Numbered from the stretch's first letter, positions 34,745-44,110 are shown. The stretch is 64,000 nt of DNA from an uncultured Paracoccaceae bacterium (GCA_947498645.1 CANMKS010000001.1:310001-374000), one strand, 5' to 3'. The notes: generated by a model from the letters alone, not told the origin. Made by a program: numbers and translations.

Positions 34745-35089
34745 TCACCACGTCTCCTTCACCCATTTACGCGGCAACCCCGCCACCGACAGCAGCATGA
34801 TTGGCGCCCAGATGATGGCAGCGATCAGGCCCAGCCTGCCAAAGAACTGCACGTTTGCGGACAACCCGGATTCCATCAACTGCGCCGCGGGAACTCCTTG
34901 CCAGACATAGAGGCAAACAAAGAAAACCGTGGAAAGGACAAACAATAGCACGGTCGACAAGAACACATTGATCAGCAGTGGTTTCACACCCTCGGGCAGG
35001 ACCCTCGCCCAAAGGCGCGGGACCAAGAAACCCAGCACCGCCAACACGAGCGCCGGAAAAAAGAGGCTGTCTGAAAACAAATCCAGCAT
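34745..35089 (-). CDS. Three-helix membrane protein of the AAA cluster, unknown
   Basis: 114 residues with three hydrophobic helices: FPALVLAVLGFLVPRLWARV, INVFLSTVLLFVLSTVFFVC and FFGRLGLIAAIIWAPIMLL. Short loops and a basic C-terminus (PRKWVKETW). Family not recognised. It lies 9 bp after the AAA ATPase gene and 1 bp before the 450-residue gene. It may be the membrane anchor of the ATPase complex; that is inference from position only. Confidence 0.78.
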   Translation of the reverse strand: MLDLFSDSLFFPALVLAVLGFLVPRLWARVLPEGVKPLLINVFLSTVLLFVLSTVFFVCLYVWQGVPAAQLMESGLSANVQFFGRLGLIAAIIWAPIMLLSVAGLPRKWVKETW

Positions 35090-35098
35090 CTGTGGCGT

Positions 35099-37039
35099 CT
35101 ACCCTTTCCCTGCCAGATAGCGTTTCTTGGCGATCTCCTGACGCCCGAAATCACGCACCATCGCGTCAATCGCGACCTCGTCAGATTTATCGGCATAACG
35201 GAATTCGCTATCGGCGTAGCGGTTGATTTCCTGAATAACCATTTCAACCGTAATCGGCTGACGCAGTTCGGATATCATCCCCTTCTTGGTGTCATAATCC
35301 TTGAACAGGAACAGATCAGGCTCTTCCATCCATTCGTCCGGCAGTTCAAAATCCATCGCGCGGACCTTGACCGCGTCGGTGATATTCTTGATGGCACGGC
35401 CGGTGAAACGCTCATCGGCCTCCTGAATGCCCTTCAGATAGGTGCCGAGTTTGGCAATTGTGTCCAACTCACCCACGTCACTATGCACGCGGTCAAAGAC
35501 ACGCAGCAGTCCTTCCTCATGGGGGCGGGCGTGGCTGTCAAAGGACGCTGCAACAGCCTTTTTGATCTCTTGCGCGCTGAATACGTCGTGTTCGCCCACT
35601 GGAATATCGTGGTTCTTGCCCATCAGCAGGTAAAGGATGTCGATATAATCATCGCGGGTCTGTGGCCCATCCACCAGGAACCGCGCACCAGCCCGCTGGC
35701 GCAACGCATCATCGACGTTTTCGGGATAGTTCGAGAACATGCCAAAGGTGCAATTGCCGCGCACAACCGTGTTGGCACCGGCAAAGCTTTCCATCAGCAC
35801 TGCTGTGATCTCCAACTGCCCAGCCGATGACTGCCTGTCACCGCGCTTGCCCGCCAGCTGATCAATATCGTCAATTGTGCCAAAACCGATCACACCGGGA
35901 TCAAGCACGTTGTTGATAAACGCCTTGGCGTTCTGTCCCGATTTGCCCTGATAACTGTCGATATTATCAGTGCTGAGGTTCTGATATCGGAAGGGATAGC
36001 CTGCCGTCTGGCAATACTCGTTCACCAAACCCGCCATCATCTGGATCAGCGTCGTCTTGCCCGTACCTGGCTTACCATCGCCCATGAAGGTAAAGATGAA
36101 GCCTCCCAGTTCGGCGAATGGGTTCAACCGCCGCTCAAAATCATAGGCCATCAACATCTTGCTAAGTTTCATCGCCTGATACTTTGCGATGTGGTTGCCG
36201 ACGACCTCATTGGGCTTCTTGAAGGTCATTGTCAGCGTAGAGCCTTTGGCCTTCCGCGCCGGTGTAAACCCCTGGATGGTAAAGTCATCGGCCTCAACCC
36301 GCCAGGATGCTTTGTTGAAGGATGCCAGGCGGCCAGCGGTCGAGGCACGCAGGGCCACCTTCTCCATCAGCTGTTCGCAATAGGCAAAAATCGTGGCGAT
36401 CATCGTGGGTTCGTCTTTGGCAAACTGGCCCAGCTTTTGGTCCAATTCCCAAATCGCACCATGTAGGGCAAGCGGGGCGTTGTCGGTCAGCACCTCGTCT
36501 ACACCGCCCGCATCAACGCTTTGTTCGCCCGCTTGGGCAGACAACAAAAATGACGTGGCATTGGCAAATGTGTAAAGCGCCACGAGCGATTCAGCCGCCA
36601 GATATTCTGTAAACTCGACCGACCGATCCTGCGGCAGGCGGCCCTCCAGATTGATACGCTTGAGCTCTGTCAGCGCCGTCTGGTCTGCAAACTCATCCGC
36701 CACACAAAACGCAATCGAGATGGCCCGGCGCAACGCATGGGCGACAGCGGCCTGCGCCGGAGAGGTCAGCGGATCATCGTCATCTGTTTCCGCCAGACGG
36801 TCCAGCAGTCGTACGCCACCCGCAGGCGCGCTGGTACGTGACAACAGCCCCGGCGTCGTTGACCGGAACCGGCGGCGGGTAGCGGCGACATCAGGTGACT
36901 TCTCAGGCGCCTCCAACGACAATCGCGCCTTGGCCAGACGTGGGCTATGATCCAGATGCATCAACATCTCGGCCGCAGGACCATAATGCTTGCGAATGTC
37001 ATCTTCGCGCAATTCCATCTGATCACTTGATTGACTCAT
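35099..37039 (-). CDS. AAA+ ATPase with long helical N-terminal region, central to an uncharacterised cluster
   Basis: 646 residues. Residues 1-310 are mostly helical with no recognised domain. The AAA module follows: Walker A GDGKPGTGKTT (320-330), Walker B region GVIGFGTIDDIDQLAG (about 382-397), a sensor-1-like GNCTFGMFSNYPE and an arginine-finger-like DALRQRAGARFLVDGP. The C-terminal part is helical. It does not look like FtsH, ClpX, MoxR or Lon, and no protease domain is present. Cytoplasmic. Probably a remodelling ATPase acting on a cluster partner such as the coiled-coil protein. Confidence 0.88.
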   Translation of the reverse strand: MSQSSDQMELREDDIRKHYGPAAEMLMHLDHSPRLAKARLSLEAPEKSPDVAATRRRFRSTTPGLLSRTSAPAGGVRLLDRLAETDDDDPLTSPAQAAVAHALRRAISIAFCVADEFADQTALTELKRINLEGRLPQDRSVEFTEYLAAESLVALYTFANATSFLLSAQAGEQSVDAGGVDEVLTDNAPLALHGAIWELDQKLGQFAKDEPTMIATIFAYCEQLMEKVALRASTAGRLASFNKASWRVEADDFTIQGFTPARKAKGSTLTMTFKKPNEVVGNHIAKYQAMKLSKMLMAYDFERRLNPFAELGGFIFTFMGDGKPGTGKTTLIQMMAGLVNEYCQTAGYPFRYQNLSTDNIDSYQGKSGQNAKAFINNVLDPGVIGFGTIDDIDQLAGKRGDRQSSAGQLEITAVLMESFAGANTVVRGNCTFGMFSNYPENVDDALRQRAGARFLVDGPQTRDDYIDILYLLMGKNHDIPVGEHDVFSAQEIKKAVAASFDSHARPHEEGLLRVFDRVHSDVGELDTIAKLGTYLKGIQEADERFTGRAIKNITDAVKVRAMDFELPDEWMEEPDLFLFKDYDTKKGMISELRQPITVEMVIQEINRYADSEFRYADKSDEVAIDAMVRDFGRQEIAKKRYLAGKG

Positions 37040-37059
37040 GCCATCTCCTCATCAATTCC

Positions 37060-38181
37060 TTAGCGGTGGCTCAACACGCGCCCGTTGTCGCTGACCACGA
37101 ATTTGCGCACGTCGCGAAATCCTGGTGGCGCCCATTCCGCCAGCGCCTGATAGGGGCGTTCCGGCATGATCAGCGCGCGTTCCATCCGGCTGGCCCCGGT
37201 TTCCGCACCACCACCTTCAAACGGATCAAGCGCGAATATTTGCCGTTCAACCGATCCGAACCAGCCTGATTTCACGTTCTCAACACGCTCTGACACCAGT
37301 TCTTCCTCGGTCCAGACCAGCGCCCAGTCTTCGCCTACCGGCGCATTGGCCGCCTTCAACACCTCACGCAAAGGCCCCGATTGCCGGGTGAAGGCGTTGC
37401 TATACATTGGCCCAATGTGGAACCGGCGCAGGCGCGTTGGGTGCAGGTCGTCAAAATCCTCGTCAAAGCCTTTGGCAATCGTCAGCAATTTCAGGTGCGC
37501 CACTGACTGCGCCATCAGATGCGCCTGTGCTTCGGGCCAGCGGCGTTCATCCTTTGGCAGGCCCGTGCGCCCGGTATCCTCGACATCCATCAGGTAGATG
37601 GTGGGCAGGTTCACCTGACTGTCATAGACCGCCCAATGGATCAGAAATCTGCGGCGATCACCCTCATTGCCTTGCCACAGGCATTGCGGGTCATTGCGCG
37701 CCCAAAACTGGTCTCCGCGCGCCAATTCTTCATAATAAAGACGCTGTGACAGCGCGTATTGCAGTTTCGTCGGGATCACCTGTTCGCTCAGGATCACGCG
37801 GACCATCTGATCCTTCAGATCGGCAGCACTGGGTTGGGACGCCAAATGACGCTCTGCCTGCTGCGCATCATTCGCCATCTCAAGCAGCTCTTGATAAACC
37901 GGAAAGCCGCTTTCTCGCCGGTCGAAGGTCAGATGCCCCGAATGCGCGAACCGTCCGGCAAAGTGGTACTTGTGCGCCAGCGCGGTGAAGGTCCAGTTCA
38001 GACCCACCAGATAGCGCGCCATCACCTCGATATCCTGCCGGGCAAAGCGGCCTTCCGCCTCCATCGTTGCGGCCACCTTGGTCAGGTAGCCGGTGATCTT
38101 GGCGAACTTGTCAAAATACCTGCGCGTGACGCGGGTATCTTCCAGCTTCATGTGATCGGCTTGGAGGTCAGGTGCAGTCAT
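37060..38181 (-). CDS. Uncharacterised soluble protein of the AAA cluster (373 aa)
   Basis: 373 residues from ATG 38181 (MTAPDLQADHMKLEDTRVTRRYFDKF). The ORF is open to 38217, but those extra codons lie in the palindromic repeat at 38188-38257, so the shorter start is preferred. It is mainly alpha-helical with VMARYLVGLNWTFTALAHKYHF and LRRFHIGPMYSNAFTRQSGPLREVL segments; no membrane helix. Family not recognised. It lies 20 bp upstream of the AAA gene in the same transcription unit. Confidence 0.8.
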   Translation of the reverse strand: MTAPDLQADHMKLEDTRVTRRYFDKFAKITGYLTKVAATMEAEGRFARQDIEVMARYLVGLNWTFTALAHKYHFAGRFAHSGHLTFDRRESGFPVYQELLEMANDAQQAERHLASQPSAADLKDQMVRVILSEQVIPTKLQYALSQRLYYEELARGDQFWARNDPQCLWQGNEGDRRRFLIHWAVYDSQVNLPTIYLMDVEDTGRTGLPKDERRWPEAQAHLMAQSVAHLKLLTIAKGFDEDFDDLHPTRLRRFHIGPMYSNAFTRQSGPLREVLKAANAPVGEDWALVWTEEELVSERVENVKSGWFGSVERQIFALDPFEGGGAETGASRMERALIMPERPYQALAEWAPPGFRDVRKFVVSDNGRVLSHR

Positions 38182-38187
38182 TGCATC

Positions 38188-38257
38188 GTAGGGTGGGTGC
38201 AACCCACCATGTGCCATGTCGTATGCGCTGCATGCGCGTGGGTTTTACCCACCCTAC
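38188..38257. repeat. Double-hairpin palindromic repeat inside the AAA cluster
   Basis: GTAGGGTGGGT (38188-38198) and ACCCACCCTAC (38247-38257) are exact 11-bp inverted repeats. Each end also has its own small hairpin (GGTGGGT/ACCCACC at 38192-38208 and GTGGGT/ACCCAC at 38238-38252). The same words occur at 22408-22432. The element lies between the coiled-coil gene and the 373-residue gene and overlaps the last codons of the former. Likely a dispersed non-coding repeat; in mRNA it could modulate expression within the operon. Confidence 0.75.
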
Positions 38258-39333
38258 TCCGCCCCATACTGATTGCTATCGTGCTTCTTCACGATCTCCT
38301 GGAACCGACGCACGAAACGCTCATCCGCTTTCGCCTTCTGCTCCAACACTTCGCGGGCAAAAACCATGTGATCCTCATGCGCTTCCAGCATATCGGCCAT
38401 TCGGGCATTGGTGGCAGAGCCAATCGCGGCCATCGCGGATTGCGCTTCTTGGTCCGTCTGCACGCCAATCTCGTTGATCCGGTGCGCCACGTCCTGCTGC
38501 TGCGCTGTCTTCAAAGACTTCGACAGCGCATCATACAAGACAACACGCTGCTTGGTGTCTGTCTGTAATTTGTTGATCAGCACCATCTGCGTGGCGGCCT
38601 GGTTCTGTAGACTGTCGATCCAAGTTTTGCCCTTTTCAATGTAACGCTCAAGCGTTTGGCTTTTGGCCAGTTGCACCTGCTCGTTTTGTACCATCTCGTT
38701 ATACTTGCCGTTCAGCGCGGCCAGCTCAGTCTCAAGCTTCGTGCGGGCAGCAGCATCCTGTTCAACCGAGATTTTATTCTCAAGCGCGATGATGGTGGGA
38801 TCCATCTTGAGGATTTCGGCCTTGATCGCCTCCAACGCACCAACGGTCGCCTCACGGTCGTCCAAGGTCGCGCTCAGGTTCTGCTCGACGCTGGTTTTCT
38901 GTTCGTTCAGCACATTCAACTGCCCTTCAAGCAGCTTCATGATCACATCGGATTTTCCGATCAGATCCTGCAACTTGTCGTCAATCGAGGCCGTGCGCAT
39001 CCGCTCTTGGCGCATACTGTCTGCCTTGGCCTTGCTGAAAAATCCGATCAGGCTTTCCATGCCGGTCTTGGACCGCATCTCGTCAAAGTCTTTGGAAAAG
39101 GCTGTTGTGACGTCATCAAGACCCATGATCAATTCAGCAATATTGGCATTCATCAGCTCGGTATGGGCATGCACGTCTTCCAGACTGGCATTCTCAATAT
39201 CGACCGAGATATCGGTCCCTTCAGCCATTTTGCTGCGGGCCACTTCAATCCGGCTGGTCAGCTCTGAAATCTTGCTTTGCGCTTCGGCAACCTGCGCCTG
39301 CGATTCCTGAATTTGTGTCTCGAAATTCGCCAT
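38254..39333 (-). CDS. Long coiled-coil protein of the AAA cluster
   Basis: 359 residues, almost entirely helical with heptad-like stretches (about 5-40, 110-270 and 320-350), no signal peptide or membrane helix. Contains MESLIGFFSKAKADSM, MVQNEQVQLAKSQTLERYIEKGKTWIDSLQNQ (given as a region) and VAHRINEIGVQTDQEAQSAM. The architecture recalls TelA (toxic anion resistance) or PspA-like proteins, but I cannot assign either. First gene of the seven-gene cluster, with GAGGGA upstream of its ATG. It is the obvious candidate partner or substrate of the AAA ATPase. Confidence 0.82.
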   Translation of the reverse strand: MANFETQIQESQAQVAEAQSKISELTSRIEVARSKMAEGTDISVDIENASLEDVHAHTELMNANIAELIMGLDDVTTAFSKDFDEMRSKTGMESLIGFFSKAKADSMRQERMRTASIDDKLQDLIGKSDVIMKLLEGQLNVLNEQKTSVEQNLSATLDDREATVGALEAIKAEILKMDPTIIALENKISVEQDAAARTKLETELAALNGKYNEMVQNEQVQLAKSQTLERYIEKGKTWIDSLQNQAATQMVLINKLQTDTKQRVVLYDALSKSLKTAQQQDVAHRINEIGVQTDQEAQSAMAAIGSATNARMADMLEAHEDHMVFAREVLEQKAKADERFVRRFQEIVKKHDSNQYGAE

Positions 39334-39462
39334 ATACTATCCCTCTATTCTTGTATGATAACAGATACGTAAGCACTGTTGCCGCAATTTTCAATTTACA
39401 GGCACCGAATATCGGCCCCGCTCAACCGTAATTCTTAACGGGTACAGGGCCAAATAAAAGGG

Positions 39463-40266
39463 TTATGCGCGTTCTTCGTCGTCAAAGACGGGTGGACGGT
39501 CCAACGCTTCGGCGTCTGGCCCCAGCAATTCGTCAGCAGAGATGATTTTCGGGGGCAACTCGATGCCGCGCCCGAAATACTCAGGATCAACCCGCAGCGA
39601 CTCCTCTGGCGAGCGGATCACGACCTTCATCGGCACGTCGATCTGCTCATAAAGATGGATGACATCCTGATTGAACATGCGGATACAGCCTGCTGACCCG
39701 GAATTACCAATCGATTCAAGATCATTGGTGCCATGAATGCGATAGAACGTGTCCCGTCCACCACGATAAAGATAAAGCGCCCGCGCGCCCAATGGGCTGC
39801 GCAGCCCGCCCGGAATGCCACCGCGAAAATCGCCATAAACCTCTGGTTCGGTCCGCAACATGTTCTGCGTGGGGGTCCAGCCCGGCCATTTGCGTTTCAG
39901 CCGCATTGTGGTGGTGCCACGCAATGACCGCCCCGCGCGCCCAACACCCACCGGATACCGCGTTGTCCTGCCATCCGCGCGCACATGGTAAAGGAACTTG
40001 GCATAGGGATCGACGTCGAGGGTATTGCCCTCCTGCTCACCGTTATAGATCCCCGACATGCGGCGGTTGACGCCCTGCAAATACTCCGAAGGAATGCCCG
40101 GCAGCCGATACCCGGCATCATCAATGGGGCCATATCCTTCGATAAAGTCATCCGCCTTGGGCAGGTCAACTTCGGTCACAGGCACTCGGGGGGCACAGGC
40201 GGCGGCCGTGCTGGCAAGGGCCATCATCCCGAAAGATCGGCGTGTTAGTCCTGACAAAGTCGTCAT
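39463..40266 (-). CDS. L,D-transpeptidase (YkuD domain), Tat/lipoprotein-type signal
   Basis: 267 residues from ATG 40266 (MTTLSGLTRRSFGMM), with AAGGA upstream; the ATG at 40293 is less likely. The N-terminus has a twin-arginine motif (R9 R10) and a lipobox ending at C24 (STAAAC), suggesting a Tat-exported lipoprotein. The catalytic YkuD motif is HGTN (H178) with SAGCIRM (nucleophile C194). It forms 3-3 peptidoglycan crosslinks or attaches lipoproteins. The substrate domain NMLRTEPEVYGDFRGGIPGG is usual for Rhodobacteraceae members. Monocistronic. Confidence 0.93.
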   Translation of the reverse strand: MTTLSGLTRRSFGMMALASTAAACAPRVPVTEVDLPKADDFIEGYGPIDDAGYRLPGIPSEYLQGVNRRMSGIYNGEQEGNTLDVDPYAKFLYHVRADGRTTRYPVGVGRAGRSLRGTTTMRLKRKWPGWTPTQNMLRTEPEVYGDFRGGIPGGLRSPLGARALYLYRGGRDTFYRIHGTNDLESIGNSGSAGCIRMFNQDVIHLYEQIDVPMKVVIRSPEESLRVDPEYFGRGIELPPKIISADELLGPDAEALDRPPVFDDEERA

Positions 40267-40418
40267 TGGGCGGTCCTTACTCGTTAGAATCACCTGATAG
40301 CACTCCGGTCAACAGAGACAAAACACCGCTGCGTGAAATTCGCGCAGGAATCGGCTTACGGCACTGTATCTGCCCTGCCCTATGTTGTTGATATCATGCT
40401 CAATCGTCGCGCGCGTTG

Positions 40419-41318
40419 TCAGGACAGCGCATTCCCCAGCGTCAGCCCCTGGAGGACATCCCGCGCGGTCATGGCTTTCTTTCCGGCCCGCTGCGCCATT
40501 GTCACTTCGACCGCCCCGGTGCCGCAGGCGATTTTAAAGCCGTTCAATACGGTGCCCGGCGCACCATCGCCCTCTGCCAGGCGCGATGCCAGCAGCTTGA
40601 TCCGCTCGCCGTTCACATCACACCATGCGCCGGGAAAGGGGGACAAACCACGGATCAGCCGATCAACATCCTCGGCGGGTTGGGTCCAGTCCACCCGCGC
40701 CTCTGCCTTGTCGATCTTGGCAGCATAGGTCACCCCATCCTCTGCCTGCGGTACTGGCTGCAAATCTGGCAAGGTGGCAAGCGCTTTGACAATTGCCCCG
40801 GCCCCGATGACGGCCAGACGGTCATGCAATGCGCCGGTCGTTTCTTCAGCACCAATCGCCGTTGCCTCACGCAGCAAGACGGGTCCGGTGTCCAATCCAG
40901 CCTCCATCTGCATGATGCAGACACCGGTTTCGGCATCCCCCGCCATAATTGCGCGATGGATGGGTGCCGCACCGCGCCAACGCGGCAAAAGCGAGGCATG
41001 GATATTCAGACAGCCAGCCGTCGGGGCATCAAGGATCGCTTGCGGCAGGATCAAACCATAGGCCACGACAACAGCAACGTCAGCATTAAGCGCCCCAAAT
41101 GCAGCCTGCGCGTCGGCCTCTTTCAATGACACCGGGTGGCGCACTGTCAGCCCCAGTGCCTCGGCACGGGCCTGCACGGGCGATGGGCGTTCCTTCTTGC
41201 CGCGCCCGGCGGGCCGTGGCGGTTGGGAATAAACGGCGACGACCTCATGGCCTGCTGCAACCAATGCATCCAGAACCGGCACCGAGAATTCAGGCGTTCC
41301 CATAAATACGATACGCAT
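40419..41318 (-). CDS. fmt: Methionyl-tRNA formyltransferase
   Basis: 299 residues from ATG 41318 ([16 protein letters not shown]), with GGGGCGAGG upstream; the ORF start at 41336 is not preferred. The formyl-THF domain has the catalytic Asn/His/Asp set in [19 protein letters not shown] and LDTGPVL, and the C-terminal tRNA-binding domain begins near [17 protein letters not shown]. It formylates initiator Met-tRNA. It lies at the end of an operon with three peptide-deformylase genes, so formylation and deformylation are co-expressed. Confidence 0.95.
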   Translation of the reverse strand: MRIVFMGTPEFSVPVLDALVAAGHEVVAVYSQPPRPAGRGKKERPSPVQARAEALGLTVRHPVSLKEADAQAAFGALNADVAVVVAYGLILPQAILDAPTAGCLNIHASLLPRWRGAAPIHRAIMAGDAETGVCIMQMEAGLDTGPVLLREATAIGAEETTGALHDRLAVIGAGAIVKALATLPDLQPVPQAEDGVTYAAKIDKAEARVDWTQPAEDVDRLIRGLSPFPGAWCDVNGERIKLLASRLAEGDGAPGTVLNGFKIACGTGAVEVTMAQRAGKKAMTARDVLQGLTLGNALS

Positions 41319-41340
41319 CCTCGCCCCTTCCTTCACCTCG

Positions 41341-41841
41341 TCAGCTGCGACGCAGCTTTGCCGCTTTCTTGATCAGCATATCGCGTTTGACCCGTGTCAG
41401 CCGATCAAAGAACATCTTGCCCGCAAGATGATCAATCTGGTGCTGCACAGAGGTGGCCCAAAGCCCCACAAAATCCTGCCGGTCCCATTGCCCGTCGCTA
41501 TTGAGGAACCGCACAGTCACGGCCCTTGGACGGGTCACCTTTGCCCAGACTCCCGGCAAATTGGGCGAGCCTTCCTGATGCGCGCGCGGTTCAACACTGC
41601 TGTGCAGGACTGAAGGATTGGCCATACGGATCGCCTGGCCACGCGCATCAGATGCATCCACAACTGCAAGTGCCATGTCGATCCCCAACTGCGGGGCGGC
41701 AAGGCCAACGCCGGGCATCCGGTCCATGGCCACAATCATCTCATCCCAGATCGCGCGCACCTCATCGGTGATCTCTGAAACCGGAGTGGCCGGTTTACGC
41801 AAGGCAGGATGCGGCCACATCACAAAGGGGCGGTGGCTCAT
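41341..41841 (-). CDS. Peptide deformylase paralogue with two altered active-site residues
   Basis: 166 residues. Overall deformylase sequence including [10 protein letters not shown] (43-53). The motif EGCLS is replaced by EGSPN, so the metal-ligand Cys is Ser92, and the HExxH motif reads H134-Q-I-D-H138, so the catalytic Glu is Gln135. Both changes should abolish normal deformylase activity. The frame is intact and overlaps the upstream def gene by 4 bp, so it is retained rather than decayed. It could be a non-catalytic ribosome-binding or regulatory paralogue. Confidence 0.9.
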   Translation of the reverse strand: MSHRPFVMWPHPALRKPATPVSEITDEVRAIWDEMIVAMDRMPGVGLAAPQLGIDMALAVVDASDARGQAIRMANPSVLHSSVEPRAHQEGSPNLPGVWAKVTRPRAVTVRFLNSDGQWDRQDFVGLWATSVQHQIDHLAGKMFFDRLTRVKRDMLIKKAAKLRRS

Positions 41842-42299
41842 ATCAGTTTTCCCGTCTGATTGATCATTTTCCCATCAAGGTGGTCCAGCTCGTGACAGAC
41901 GCAAACCGCTTGGACCGCCTCAAAACGGCCCCGAAGCGGCGCCCCGTCCAGATCCCGCCATGCCAGCTCAACCCAAGCCGGACGCGCAACCTCAAAGGTC
42001 TTGTCCGGGATCGAGAGACAGCCCTCTTTCCCTAGAACCAACTCCGAGGATTGCGCCACAATTTCAGGGTTGATGAAAATCATCGGCGCGGGGTCGCCCT
42101 CTTTCCAGTCTGTATCAACAACAAACACACGCCTGCTGACACCCACTTGCGGTGCAGCAAGACCGCGACCGGGGGCTGCGTACATCGTCTCAAACATATC
42201 AAGAACCAACGCCGCAAGGTTTTCGTCAAAGCTCTCAACCGGCGGGGCGACCTGCAAGAGCACCAGATCACCGTCATAGCGCAATGGGCGCACTGCCAC
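41838..42299 (-). CDS. def: Peptide deformylase, second copy
   Basis: 153 residues, GTG start at 42299, 4 bp after the first def gene. Motifs GRGLAAPQVG (44-53), EGCLSIP (metal Cys94) and HELDH (136-140) are intact, so catalysis is expected. It lacks the usual basic C-terminal tail (ends [11 protein letters not shown]). The Arg in the first motif (GRGLAAPQ rather than GIGLAAPQ) is unusual. It removes the formyl group from nascent chains, possibly with a different substrate range from the first copy. Confidence 0.92.
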   Translation of the reverse strand: MAVRPLRYDGDLVLLQVAPPVESFDENLAALVLDMFETMYAAPGRGLAAPQVGVSRRVFVVDTDWKEGDPAPMIFINPEIVAQSSELVLGKEGCLSIPDKTFEVARPAWVELAWRDLDGAPLRGRFEAVQAVCVCHELDHLDGKMINQTGKLI

Positions 42300-42303
42300 G
42301 GGG

Positions 42304-42825
42304 CTACCCTCGCGCCATTTCGCGTTTGAGCTTTTGCATCTTGCGGGTGATCATCTGGCGCTTGAGCGGCTTGAGGTAGTCAATAAACAGTTTGCCTTCC
42401 AGATGGTCGATCTCATGTTGCACACATGTCGCCCACAGCCCGTCGAAACGCTCGTGCTTTGCCTTTCCATCGACATCCATCCACTGAACTTCAACCTCTG
42501 CCGGGCGCTCGACCTCGGCGTATTGCTCCGGGATCGACAGGCAACCTTCGTCATAGACGCTCCGCTCTTCAGAGGTCCAGACAACTTGCGGATTGATCAA
42601 AACCATCGGTTCGGGCGTTGCTGCGTCTTCCTTGGCGCAATCCATCACGATCATGCGCGTCATCACCGCGACTTGCGGTGCGGCAAGACCGATCCCCGGA
42701 GCATCATACATGGTTTCCAGCATGTCATCAGCCAGACGGCGCAAATCATCGCTGATTTCGGCCACAGGGGCGGCAACCTTCTTGAGCCTTGGGTCAGGGT
42801 GAATGAGGATATTTCGTAATGCCAT
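42304..42825 (-). CDS. def: Peptide deformylase, canonical copy
   Basis: 173 residues. GIGLAAPQ (44-51), EGCLSIP (Cys95) and QHEIDH (H137, E138, H141) are all canonical, and a basic C-terminal helix (KPLKRQMITRKMQKLKREM) fits ribosome binding. Promoter-proximal gene of def-def-def-like-fmt. One small change, QVAV instead of QVGV after the first motif. It is probably the main housekeeping enzyme. Confidence 0.95.
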   Translation of the reverse strand: MALRNILIHPDPRLKKVAAPVAEISDDLRRLADDMLETMYDAPGIGLAAPQVAVMTRMIVMDCAKEDAATPEPMVLINPQVVWTSEERSVYDEGCLSIPEQYAEVERPAEVEVQWMDVDGKAKHERFDGLWATCVQHEIDHLEGKLFIDYLKPLKRQMITRKMQKLKREMARG

Positions 42826-42934
42826 AGCGGTGATCTAATCCGTCCCTGCGCGCATCGCAAGCAACACGCCAAATTCCACTTGAACACCGGCGCGCATCGC
42901 CGCAGTTTGGCGCGACAAGAACCGGAGCACACAG

Positions 42935-44104
42935 ATGACATTCGACCACACCCCAGACCGCCGCAACACACACTGCGTAAAGTGGGACAGTATGGAGGCG
43001 CTCTATGGTGTCAGCCCGGATGAGGGCATTTCCATGTGGGTGGCCGATATGGAGTTTCCCGCGGCACCCTGCATCCAGCAGGCCGTGCAGGATATGGTGG
43101 ATCACGGTGTCTATGGATACTTTGGTGATGACAGCAAATATAAGGCGGCCATTCGATGGTGGATGGATACACGCCACAATTGGCAGATCGATCCTTCCTG
43201 GATTTTCACCACCCATGGGTTGGTCAACGGTACGGCCATGTGCATCGATGCATTTACCAAACCCGGCGACGGTGTTGTCCTGTTCACACCCGTGTATCAC
43301 GCTTTCGCACGGGTCATTCATGCAGCAGACCGTCAGGTCGTAGAGTGCGAGTTGGTCAATAAGGATGGCCGCTACGAGATGGATTTCACCACCTACGACG
43401 CCCAGATGACCGGCAATGAACGGATGGTGATCCTGTGTTCACCGCATAATCCCGGTGGGCGTGTCTGGACCAAGGCAGAGCTGCAGGCCGTCGCCGCCTT
43501 TGCCAAACGTCATGAGCTGATCCTCGTCTCTGACGAAATTCACCACGACCTGACCATGCCTGGTCAGACCCATATACCGATGTCGCATATCGATGGGATC
43601 ACCGACCGTCTGGTGATGATGACGGCAACCACGAAAACTTTCAACATCGCCGGCAGTCACTCGGGCAACGTCATTATCGAAGACCCGGACCTGCGCGCAC
43701 AATTCAGCAAACGCATGGCGGCAATGGGCCTGTCGGCGAACAGCTTTGGGATTTTCATGGCAACGGCGGCCTATTCACCAGAAGGTGCAGAATGGGTCGA
43801 TCAGCTTCGTGCCTACCTCGACACCAATCGCAAAATCTTTGACGACGGCGTGAACGCCATTCCCGGCCTTGCATCAATGAAACTTGAAGCGACGTATCTG
43901 GCTTGGGTGGATTTTGCGAATACCGGAATGACCCGGCAGGAATTCACCGCTCGCGTGCAACAAGCAGCCAAGATCGCTGCCAATCACGGCCCAACATTTG
44001 GCAAAGGTGGCGACAGTTTCCTGCGATTCAATCTGGGCGCACCACGCGCACAGATCGAAGACGCCGTAGCTCGGCTTCAATCGGCCTTTTCCGATCTTCA
44101 GTGA
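42935..44104 (+). CDS. patB: PatB/MalY-type aminotransferase, probable cystathionine beta-lyase
   Basis: 389 residues, PLP fold-type I. Motifs: MWVADMEFPAAPCI, YGYFGDDSKYKAAI, CSPHNPGGRVWTKAEL, LVSDEIHHDL and the PLP lysine in MTATTKTFNIAGSHSGNV. PatB/MalY proteins cleave C-S bonds of cystathionine and related cysteine conjugates, giving homocysteine or thiols, pyruvate and ammonia. It is divergent from def with a 109-bp gap. Length normal. Other C-S lyase substrates are possible in marine bacteria. Confidence 0.9.
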   Translation: MTFDHTPDRRNTHCVKWDSMEALYGVSPDEGISMWVADMEFPAAPCIQQAVQDMVDHGVYGYFGDDSKYKAAIRWWMDTRHNWQIDPSWIFTTHGLVNGTAMCIDAFTKPGDGVVLFTPVYHAFARVIHAADRQVVECELVNKDGRYEMDFTTYDAQMTGNERMVILCSPHNPGGRVWTKAELQAVAAFAKRHELILVSDEIHHDLTMPGQTHIPMSHIDGITDRLVMMTATTKTFNIAGSHSGNVIIEDPDLRAQFSKRMAAMGLSANSFGIFMATAAYSPEGAEWVDQLRAYLDTNRKIFDDGVNAIPGLASMKLEATYLAWVDFANTGMTRQEFTARVQQAAKIAANHGPTFGKGGDSFLRFNLGAPRAQIEDAVARLQSAFSDLQ

Positions 44105-44110
44105 TATTTC

